From JAJXWB01 sp046349215 (GTDB taxonomy: Bacteria > Pseudomonadota > Alphaproteobacteria > Rhizobiales > Beijerinckiaceae), in assembly GCA_046349215.1 (NCBI GenBank), contig JAXMCV010000003.1, forward strand, positions 620,001 to 684,000: 64,000 nt of DNA. The letters run 5' to 3'. The notes beneath the pieces are model-generated. The model saw nothing but the letters and a program-made list of their open reading frames with translations, ran no database searches and was not told where the DNA came from. Position 1 is the stretch's first letter; each line of letters begins with the position of its first letter. Positions 57,904 to 64,000 of the stretch are shown piece by piece. Both the position numbers and the translations under genes were made by a program.

Positions 57904-58013
57904 TTCCGCTTGTTCGGGTCGCCGGCAATGAGCCTGATTTCACATCGCGGGTCAACACGTCTAAATGCGGTCTCGAACCTGCGGGCCGGCCCCGCGCCGC
58001 CTTGGAAAATGTC

Positions 58014-58682
58014 ATGGATGACAGCAACGATATCGCCCGATTCCGCCTTGTTCAGGGGCGCGTCAGCCAGGCGGCCGTCGATTGCGGCCGTGATCCCGCC
58101 GAAGTCCGGTTGGTCTGCGTCACCAAGACGGTCGGCCAGACACGGATTGCCGAGATCATCCGATCCGGAGGCCGCCGCTTCGGCGAAAACAGGGTGCAGG
58201 AAGCACTGGAGAAATGGCCAGACCTGCGACATCTGGCCTCCGATATCGATCTGCGCTTGATTGGAGCGTTGCAGACGAACAAGGTTCGCGACGCCTTTCG
58301 GATCTTTGATGCGATCGAGAGCGTGGACCGGCCGAAGCTGGCTACCGAAATTGCCCGCGAGATGGAGCGTTCAGGCAAGCGTCCTGGGCTCTTCGTTCAG
58401 GTCAATATCGGCGAAGAACCGCAGAAAGCCGGGGTCCTGCCAGCCGAAGCCGATTCCTTCCTGCAGTTCTGCCGGAAGGATCTCGGCCTGACGATCGGGG
58501 GATTGATGTGTATTCCTCCAGTCGGCCGCCAGTGCTCGCCCTATTTCGCTCTGCTTGCCAAGATCGCGGCGCGCAACGGTTTGGATCGGCTGTCGATGGG
58601 CATGACCTCGGATTTTGAACTGGCGATCCAGCTAGGCGCGACCGAAGTCCGTGTCGGCTCGGCGATATTCGGGTCGCGCTAG
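58014..58682 (+). CDS. yggS: YggS-family PLP-binding homeostasis protein
   Basis: 222 residues, single-domain alanine racemase N-fold. The PLP lysine is in L-V-C-V-T-K-T-V-G, followed by F-G-E-N-R-V-Q-E-A and H-L-x-G-x-L-Q-T-N-K-like I-G-A-L-Q-T-N-K. L-S-M-G-M-T-S-D-F-E-L-A and R-V-G-S-A-I-F-G are C-terminal motifs. Regulates PLP pools and amino-acid balance rather than racemising. ATG at 58014 chosen from similarity; upstream frame is shadow of leuS. Confidence 0.95.
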   Translation: MDDSNDIARFRLVQGRVSQAAVDCGRDPAEVRLVCVTKTVGQTRIAEIIRSGGRRFGENRVQEALEKWPDLRHLASDIDLRLIGALQTNKVRDAFRIFDAIESVDRPKLATEIAREMERSGKRPGLFVQVNIGEEPQKAGVLPAEADSFLQFCRKDLGLTIGGLMCIPPVGRQCSPYFALLAKIAARNGLDRLSMGMTSDFELAIQLGATEVRVGSAIFGSR

Positions 58683-59245
58683 GCTATTTTTATGCGGATT
58701 CGCTTAGAAATGCGCGGGAGCAGCTTCCGCATGTCGGAGGCGCGAACGGCAACGCATCCGGCGGTGGGGGAAAAATCATCGTCGCACAGATGAAAAAAGA
58801 TAGCGCTTCCCGCACCTTTCCTCCGGGGCGACAGGTTGTAATCGAGAATTCCCACGACGGCGTATTTGCCGTCGCTTCGCCACAGGGTTTCGTGGCTGCC
58901 GCGGAAGGGCAGCCTGACCTGCCGATTGTAGGCGCCGCAGTCCGGGTCGTCGCACCAACCGTCGTCGCGCCGGATCGTCCTGGCCGAAAGAGCGCCTCTG
59001 GGAAAGCCCGGACGGGCGGGCTGAAACCGCCATTCCCGCAACGAAAAGACGCCAGCTGGAGATGCGCCGTCTCCCTCCCGCTTTCGCAGCGTCAGGCCTG
59101 ATCGGCCGATAACGCAGCGATAGGTGACGACGCCCGCGCGCAGTGTCGCGGCGTACCGAGCGCCGAGCCAGGGAGAGACGCGAACGATCAGCCGCCCGAT
59201 CCGGGCCGGCGCCGTCCTGACATTTTCGTGCTTTGACGGACCCAA
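58679..59245 (-). CDS. L,D-transpeptidase catalytic-domain protein (YkuD-type)
   Basis: 188 residues. The catalytic motif is H-L-C-D-D-D-F-S-P-T-A-G-C-V-A-V (the S-x-G-C-V block with the active Cys, and an upstream His). G-D-G-A-S-P-A-G-V-F and R-P-x-x-P-like segments match YkuD domains. No signal peptide is evident at M-G-P-S-K-H-E-N, so export is unclear. L,D-transpeptidases make 3-3 crosslinks in peptidoglycan or attach proteins to it. Converges on yggS with 4-bp overlap. Confidence 0.88.
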   Translation of the reverse strand: MGPSKHENVRTAPARIGRLIVRVSPWLGARYAATLRAGVVTYRCVIGRSGLTLRKREGDGASPAGVFSLREWRFQPARPGFPRGALSARTIRRDDGWCDDPDCGAYNRQVRLPFRGSHETLWRSDGKYAVVGILDYNLSPRRKGAGSAIFFHLCDDDFSPTAGCVAVRASDMRKLLPRISKRIRIKIA

Positions 59246-59299
59246 GCTCCGCGCCTAGCTTTCCACGAATCGACGCAAATCTTTCGACGGAAGGACGCC

Positions 59300-59986
59300 A
59301 TGTCGCAAGTCCGCAACATCCTGATCGTCGACGACGACGAGGAATTGCGAAGCTCCCTTGCCGAGCAAATCGCCCTTCATGAGGAATTCTTGGTCTGGGA
59401 AGCGGCGACAGCGGCACAAGGCGTGGCGCTCGCCCGGGAGCGTGCGCCGGACCTCGTCATCCTCGATGTAGGCCTGCCTGATATGGACGGCCGTGAAGCG
59501 CTCAAGGTCCTCCGTCGGGAAAAGTACCCGAACCCGATAATTCTCCTGACCGGCCACACGTCCGATGCCGATACGGTTCTGGGCTTGGAATCCGGCGCCA
59601 ACGATTATGTGACGAAGCCTTTTCGGTTCAATGTGCTCCTAGCCAGAATTCGAGCGCAACTCCGTCAATTCGAACAGAGCGACGACGCGACCTTCGTAAT
59701 CGGCCCATATGTTTTCCATCCCCGCTCGAAATATCTGACCAGTTCACGCGGTTCGAAACTGCGGCTCACGGAGAAGGAAACCGCCATTCTTCGCTTCCTT
59801 CACAAGGCCGCGCCGAACATCGTGACACGCGAAGTCCTTCTCAGGGATGTCTGGGGCTACAATCCAAACGTGACGACGCACACGCTGGAGACGCATATCT
59901 ACCGGCTGCGGCAAAAGATCGAAAGCGATCCCGTTCACGCCAAACTCCTCGTGACCGACGCAGGCGGCTACCGCCTGGTGCCCTGA
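59300..59986 (+). CDS. OmpR/PhoB-family response regulator (CenR/OtpR-like)
   Basis: 228 residues. Receiver: I-L-I-V-D-D-D-E-E-L, phospho-acceptor Asp in L-V-I-L-D-V-G-L-P-D-M-D-G, Thr in I-L-L-T-G-H-T and Lys in V-T-K-P-F-R-F. Winged-helix DNA-binding domain: L-T-E-K-E-T-A-I-L, then V-W-G-Y-N-P-N-V-T-T-H-T-L-E-T-H-I-Y-R-L-R-Q-K-I. The phrase H-E-E-F near the N-terminus and the W-G-Y-N-x-x-V-T-T-H-T-L-E-T-H-I-Y-R-L-R-Q-K match the essential alphaproteobacterial envelope regulator called CenR in Caulobacter and OtpR in Brucella, as I remember it. No histidine kinase gene is adjacent. Confidence 0.88.
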   Translation: MSQVRNILIVDDDEELRSSLAEQIALHEEFLVWEAATAAQGVALARERAPDLVILDVGLPDMDGREALKVLRREKYPNPIILLTGHTSDADTVLGLESGANDYVTKPFRFNVLLARIRAQLRQFEQSDDATFVIGPYVFHPRSKYLTSSRGSKLRLTEKETAILRFLHKAAPNIVTREVLLRDVWGYNPNVTTHTLETHIYRLRQKIESDPVHAKLLVTDAGGYRLVP

Positions 59987-60043
59987 CGACGGAACGGCTT
60001 TTTCATCCGCCGCCGATGCGCTAGCCTGCGCGAAAGGCAGATC

Positions 60044-60490
60044 ATGGCGCTCGACGACGACATCCGCACATTTCTGGAAATCCCTCTATTCAGGCTGCTC
60101 GAGCGCGATGCCGTGCGGCTCCTCGCGTTTTCTGCCGAAACCAAGCTTCTGCGCGCCGGCGACGTACTCTTCAGGTCGCCCGCGACGGTCGACAGCGGCA
60201 ACCTGCTGATCAAGGGCGCCCTGGCGATCTTCGACAATCCCGACCAGATCGGCGCGCCGCGGCAGGTGGCGCGCGCTCCAGCTCTCGTCGGCGAATTGGC
60301 GATGATCACGGCTACAGAATTCACCGGCTCGGTCGTCGCCCGGGAACCCTCGACGGTTCTGCGTATCTCAAGGACAGTCTTTCATCGTGTGCTTGCCGAA
60401 TATCCGCGCAGCGCACAAGCCGTCAGAGAGGCGCTGGTAACCCGCTTGAAGGGCATCAGTCGCGAAATGGAGCCTTTGGCGACCTTCTGA
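60044..60490 (+). CDS. Cyclic-nucleotide-binding-domain protein
   Basis: 148 residues, one cNMP-binding fold (F-L-E-I-P-L-F-R-L-L-E-R-D-A ... L-L-R-A-G-D-V-L-F-R ... V-G-E-L-A-M-I-T). The phosphate-binding cassette is present in part, but the usual F-G-E-x-x-x-x-x-x-x-R-A segment reads V-G-E-L-A-M-I-T-A-T-E-F-T-G-S, without the canonical Arg, so cyclic nucleotide binding is uncertain. No DNA-binding domain. 57 bp after the OmpR-type regulator; the same pairing is described for Brucella OtpR. Confidence 0.85.
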   Translation: MALDDDIRTFLEIPLFRLLERDAVRLLAFSAETKLLRAGDVLFRSPATVDSGNLLIKGALAIFDNPDQIGAPRQVARAPALVGELAMITATEFTGSVVAREPSTVLRISRTVFHRVLAEYPRSAQAVREALVTRLKGISREMEPLATF

Positions 60491-60492
60491 GC

Positions 60493-61308
60493 CTAGACGC
60501 GAATCTCGACGGCGACGGGCACATGATCGGATGGCCTGTCCCAACCCCGCGCGTCCTTCAGCACGTGCATGGCGCCAACAGCCTCGACGAGAGACGGGCT
60601 GACCCATACGTGGTCGAGCCGTCGCCCCTTGTCCGCCTTTCGCCAGTCCGGGGAACGATAGCTCCACCACGTGTAGAGCCGCTGATCCGCAAGCACGAAT
60701 TTCCGCATGGCGTCAACCCATTGCCCGGCCCGCATGGCGGCGTTCAGCCGGTCGACCTCGATCGGCGTGTGGCTCACCACGCTCAGCAGAGCCTTGTGAT
60801 TCCACACATCCGTCTCGAGCGGCGCTACGTTGATGTCGCCGACGAGAATGGCGTCGCGTTCGAAAGGCTTTTCCGTGCGCGCCCATTCCGCAAGCTCGTC
60901 GAAAAAGGCCAGCTTGTGCTCGAACTTCGGATTTGCTGCAGGGTCCGGCTCGTCGCCACCAGCTGGCACATAGAAATTGTGTAGTTCGAGGGTGCGGCCA
61001 CCAGCGTCGACGGTCGCCGTGAGATGCCGAGCGTCGCCCTTGTTGCAAAAGTCGCGGCGCGCCGGCTTTGCGAGCGGCCGCCGGGAAACGATCGCTACGC
61101 CGTGGTAACCCTTCTGGCCGTGAATTTCGATGTGCTCGTAGCCGAGCTCCCGAAATGCGGAATGCGGAAATTCCGCATCCCGACATTTTGTTTCCTGCAA
61201 GCACAGAACATCGGGATGATGCTCCTGCAGATATCTGGCGACGATCGGCATCCGCAGCCGAACGGAATTGATGTTCCAGGTCGCGATCTTGCAGGTGCCG
61301 GGATTCAT
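60493..61308 (-). CDS. xthA: Exodeoxyribonuclease III
   Basis: AP endonuclease/3'-5' exonuclease, 271 residues. K-I-A-T-W-N-I-N-S-V-R, L-C-L-Q-E-T-K-C (metal Glu), V-G-D-I-N-V-A, S-Y-R-S-P-D-W and D-R-P-S-D-H-V-P-V all fit the exonuclease III family. The ATG at 61308 (M-N-P-G-T-C-K) is preferred; five extra codons upstream are possible. lolA lies upstream on the same strand. Confidence 0.96.
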   Translation of the reverse strand: MNPGTCKIATWNINSVRLRMPIVARYLQEHHPDVLCLQETKCRDAEFPHSAFRELGYEHIEIHGQKGYHGVAIVSRRPLAKPARRDFCNKGDARHLTATVDAGGRTLELHNFYVPAGGDEPDPAANPKFEHKLAFFDELAEWARTEKPFERDAILVGDINVAPLETDVWNHKALLSVVSHTPIEVDRLNAAMRAGQWVDAMRKFVLADQRLYTWWSYRSPDWRKADKGRRLDHVWVSPSLVEAVGAMHVLKDARGWDRPSDHVPVAVEIRV

Positions 61309-61374
61309 GCCCCCAAACAGCATGGCGTTCGGGGCGGCGCAAGCTACGCAGCCTGCGCATCCACAAGTACGCGG

Positions 61375-62046
61375 TCAGTTCGGGTTGAGAAGTCGCTCGC
61401 TGCTGATGCGGAACAACGATGGATCGGGGACTTGTGCGAGATCGACATTGTAAAGCGACACGAGCGTTTCGTAACCCTGCGGATCGGTCACATGCCATTG
61501 CTTCAGGGCGGAGGACTTTGCATCGAAAACCAGCTTGATTCGCGATGTGCCGCCAAAGGTTGCCTTGTCCTCGACGGTCACGACGAAAGACTTGGCATCC
61601 GATGAGACATCGAGAAGCTTCACGTCCCTTCTGAGATCGATCTTGTCCTTCAGGAGGAATTTGAGCGGCGTCTGCGAGATGAAATACATGTCCTGTGTCG
61701 CGAGTTTGCGGTCGCGGATGGCGACCGACGTACCGTCAGCGACTACTTCAAGCGTTGCAGGCTGCGCATATTCGAAACGCATCTTTCCCGGTCGTACGAC
61801 GTAGAGACGACCTTCGGCGCGTCGCCCGTCAACGCCGGTCTGTACGAAGTCGGCAACGAAGGAACTCGCAGAATTGAGATAAGCATTGGCGCGCTGGATC
61901 AACGCGTCCGGCGACGGCGACTCGGGGGCGGCCGACTCGACGGCTGGTTTTCCCGCCTTTGGCGCGGGCGCGGACGTCTGCGCGAAAGCGCCCGGGGCCA
62001 TGAGCCAGAGCGCGACAGCTAGAAGATGCGAATACGAGCAAGCCAT
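61375..62046 (-). CDS. lolA: Outer-membrane lipoprotein carrier LolA-like protein
   Basis: 223 residues. A signal peptide (L-L-A-V-A-L-W-L-M-A-P-G-A-F-A) is followed by an Ala/Pro linker and the LolA fold: F-V-A-D-F-V-Q-T-G, R-x-x-G-R-L-Y-V-V-R-P-G-K-M-R-F-E-Y, and D-P-Q-G-Y-E-T. LolA shuttles lipoproteins across the periplasm. A much longer upstream frame overlaps ftsK and is discounted; the ATG at 62046 gives the clean signal peptide. Sits downstream of ftsK, as common in this order. Confidence 0.93.
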   Translation of the reverse strand: MACSYSHLLAVALWLMAPGAFAQTSAPAPKAGKPAVESAAPESPSPDALIQRANAYLNSASSFVADFVQTGVDGRRAEGRLYVVRPGKMRFEYAQPATLEVVADGTSVAIRDRKLATQDMYFISQTPLKFLLKDKIDLRRDVKLLDVSSDAKSFVVTVEDKATFGGTSRIKLVFDAKSSALKQWHVTDPQGYETLVSLYNVDLAQVPDPSLFRISSERLLNPN

Positions 62047-62108
62047 GGATATCCTCGATGGGCCCCGGCTTACGTGCGGGCTGTGGCGAACTCGGGGCGG
62101 GGTATTGC

Positions 62109-64000
62109 TCAATCTGCCTCGCTCGGCTCGAACGCGCCGCGGTCGACGCCGTTTCCGACGAGGATTTCGCGTTTTCCGGAATGGCTGGGTTTGCCGACGA
62201 CGCCTTCCTGCTCCATTCGCTCGACCAGCGATGCGGCCTTGTTGTAGCCGACGGAGAGGCGGCGCTGGATGTAGGAGACCGAGCATTTGCGGTCGCGCAG
62301 CACGATGTTGACGGCGCGGTCGTAGAGGTCGCCCGCCTCGTCGCCGAAACCGGAGGCGGCCTCGGCTGCGCCGCCGTCCTCGTCCTCGTCGTCCTCAGCG
62401 GTGATGGCTTCCAGATATTCCGGGGCGCCCTGCTGCTTGAGATGGGCGACGACCTTCTCGACCTCGGCGTCGGACACGAAGGGCCCGTGCACGCGCGAGA
62501 TGCGGCCGCCGCCGGCCATGTAGAGCATGTCGCCCTGGCCGAGCAGCTGTTCGGCGCCCTGTTCGCCGAGGATCGTGCGCGAGTCGATCTTGGAGGTGAC
62601 CTGGAAGGAGATGCGGGTCGGGAAGTTCGCCTTGATCGTGCCTGTTATGACGTCGACGGAGGGGCGTTGCGTCGCCATGATCAGGTGGATGCCGGCGGCC
62701 CGCGCCATCTGGGCGAGGCGCTGGATGGCGCCCTCGATGTCCTTGCCGGCAACCATCATCAGGTCGGCCATCTCGTCGACGACGATGACGATGTAGGGCA
62801 GGGGGGAGAGGCTCATCTCCTCCTGCTCGTAGATCGCCTCGCCCGTCTCGCGGTCGAAGCCGGTCTGGACGGTGCGCGACAGGGTCTCGTTCTTCTGGGC
62901 GGCCTCGGCGAGGCGTGCGTTGAAGCCGTCGATGTTGCGGACGCCGAGCCGCGACATCTTCTTGTAGCGGTCCTCCATCTCGCGGACCGCCCATTTGAGG
63001 GCGACGACGGCCTTCCTGGGGTCGGTGACGACGGGGGTGAGGAGATGCGGGATGCCGTCGTAGACGGAGAGTTCCAGCATCTTGGGATCGACCATGATGA
63101 GGCGGCACTGCTCGGGCCTGAGACGGTAGAGCAGGGAGAGGATCATGGTGTTGATGGCGACGGACTTGCCGGAGCCGGTGGTGCCGGCCACTAGCAGGTG
63201 GGGCATGCGGGCGAGATCGACGATGACGGGTTCGCCGCCGATGGTCTTGCCGAGCGCGATGGCGAGGCGGTGGCGGGATGTCTCGAAATCGGTCGCGCCG
63301 AGCAGTTCGCGCAGGTAGACGGTCTCGCGGTCGTGATTGGGCAGTTCGACGCCGATGGCGTTGCGGCCCTGGACGACGGCGACGCGGGCCGAAATGGCCG
63401 ACATCGAACGGGCGATGTCGTCGGCCAGCCCGATGACGCGGGAGGACTTCACGCCCGGCGCGGGCTCGAGTTCGTACAAGGTCACGACAGGACCCGGCCG
63501 CACGTTGACGATCTCACCCTTCACGCCGAAATCGTCCAGAACGCCCTCCAGCAGGCGGGCGTTTTGACCGAGTGCGTCTTCCGAAACACGCCTGGCGGTC
63601 TTCTTTGCGTCAGCAAGCAATCCGAGGGCTGGCAGCCGGTACGCATCTTTGTCGAACAAGCCCGGCTGCGCCTCGCGGGATGCGCGTCGTCCTTGCCTGA
63701 GCGGCGGCGCTGGCGGGGCGACCTGGGCCTGCGCGTTGCGGCTGGCTTCCGCTTGGGCGGCTCGGTCGCGAAGCGGCGGAAGTTTTGGCTTCCAGTCTCG
63801 CTCTTCGAAGTCGCGCGCGGCGAAATCCGGCTCGACGCGCTGCTTGGGCCGTATGTCCTCAGCGCTCCCGCGGCTGCTTTCCTGCCGGCTCAGGGTTGAG
63901 AACTGTCGCGCGATGGCGGCCCTAAATGCAAGGCATGCGTGGAGGATGGCCCCCAACGACGCGATGGCGGCCCCAGGCTCGTCGTCCTGCTCCCGAACCC
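62109..64000 (-). CDS. ftsK: DNA translocase FtsK, N-terminus cut by window end
   Basis: Hexameric motor that segregates chromosome termini at the septum. About 630 codons are visible and the frame remains open to position 64000, so the N-terminal membrane domain is outside. A Pro/Gln/Arg linker runs over the visible first 130 residues. Motor: A-G-T-T-G-S-G-K-S-V-A-I-N (Walker A) and V-I-V-V-D-E-M-A-D-L (Walker B). The gamma DNA-orienting domain at the C-terminus contains S-Y-I-Q-R-R-L-S-V-G-Y-N-K-A. A Glu/Asp-rich segment (E-D-D-E-D-E-D-G) precedes it. An internal TTG is not the start. Confidence 0.96.
   Translation of the reverse strand, partial: VREQDDEPGAAIASLGAILHACLAFRAAIARQFSTLSRQESSRGSAEDIRPKQRVEPDFAARDFEERDWKPKLPPLRDRAAQAEASRNAQAQVAPPAPPLRQGRRASREAQPGLFDKDAYRLPALGLLADAKKTARRVSEDALGQNARLLEGVLDDFGVKGEIVNVRPGPVVTLYELEPAPGVKSSRVIGLADDIARSMSAISARVAVVQGRNAIGVELPNHDRETVYLRELLGATDFETSRHRLAIALGKTIGGEPVIVDLARMPHLLVAGTTGSGKSVAINTMILSLLYRLRPEQCRLIMVDPKMLELSVYDGIPHLLTPVVTDPRKAVVALKWAVREMEDRYKKMSRLGVRNIDGFNARLAEAAQKNETLSRTVQTGFDRETGEAIYEQEEMSLSPLPYIVIVVDEMADLMMVAGKDIEGAIQRLAQMARAAGIHLIMATQRPSVDVITGTIKANFPTRISFQVTSKIDSRTILGEQGAEQLLGQGDMLYMAGGGRISRVHGPFVSDAEVEKVVAHLKQQGAPEYLEAITAEDDEDEDGGAAEAASGFGDEAGDLYDRAVNIVLRDRKCSVSYIQRRLSVGYNKAASLVERMEQEGVVGKPSHSGKREILVGNGVDRGAFEPSEAD

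Noticed and set aside
62058..63194. 378-codon frame opposite ftsK, rich in Asp, Gly, Leu and Val
   Set aside because: Exact antisense of the ftsK motor; low-complexity composition is a by-product of its G/C-ending codons.

Overview
This window reads as one uninterrupted stretch of chromosome from an alphaproteobacterium, most likely of the order Hyphomicrobiales (Rhizobiales). The evidence is gene content and order. The sequence is GC-rich (about 60 percent by eye, not computed). It carries RegB/RegA, MmcB, the hslVU / hisB-hisH-hisA-hisF block, the tsaB-rimI-miaB-phoH-ybeY-corC-lnt-metK-trmB block, mutM / ubiE-ubiB-coaBC-dut, rpsT-dnaA, and the hemE-rho-mnmE-mnmG-rsmG-parA-parB-holA-lptE-leuS block. 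I see no insertion sequence, prophage, CRISPR array, rRNA or tRNA gene, and packing is tight, with many 1-14 bp overlaps.

Layout. Positions 1-9.0 kb hold a MoeB/ThiF-type enzyme cut by the left edge, a thioredoxin-fold isomerase, a PAP2 phosphatase, a membrane-anchored TAXI-type binding protein, the ribosomal GTPase TypA, the redox two-component pair RegB-RegA, MmcB and an orphan polyamine-type binding protein. From 9.0 to 15.5 kb are the leftward histidine genes (hisB, a DUF2628 membrane protein, hisH, hisA, an in-frame hisF-hisE fusion) ending in coaA, with hslV-hslU diverging. From 15.5 to 27.9 kb lies a rightward run for tRNA charging and modification, Fe-S delivery, rRNA maturation, lipoprotein acylation and SAM synthesis. 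From 27.9 to 35.7 kb are a metallohydrolase and mutM (leftward), then ubiE-ubiB-coaBC-dut, cysK and an enoyl-CoA hydratase.

Positions 35.7-53.8 kb are the replication and segregation core. rpsT with a clear promoter and terminator is followed by a 0.7-kb non-coding region with a CtrA-type box and seven GANTC (CcrM-type) sites before dnaA. A coupled leftward operon (timA-mltA-smr-xre-PfkB kinase) and the leftward set kinase/pyrophosphorylase-maf-coaE-dnaQ follow. The 0.35-kb gap between the kinase/pyrophosphorylase gene and hemE is the best candidate for oriC: a 41-bp AT-rich element flanked by DnaA-box-like 9-mers. About 3.8 kb and 6.0 kb to its right are two parS sites inside mnmG and rsmG, then parA-parB. 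Origin, initiator, partition sites and partition proteins therefore all lie within about 17 kb.

Positions 53.8-64 kb hold the leftward leuS-lptE-holA operon, a PLP-homeostasis protein, an L,D-transpeptidase-like protein, an essential-type OmpR-family regulator beside a cyclic-nucleotide-binding protein, xthA, lolA, and ftsK, whose N-terminus runs off the right edge.

Novelty: the window is overwhelmingly conserved housekeeping, and I do not see a wholly new system. The points most worth a second look are the hisF-hisE fusion, the origin/parS/GANTC/CtrA architecture, and several small context oddities listed as findings.
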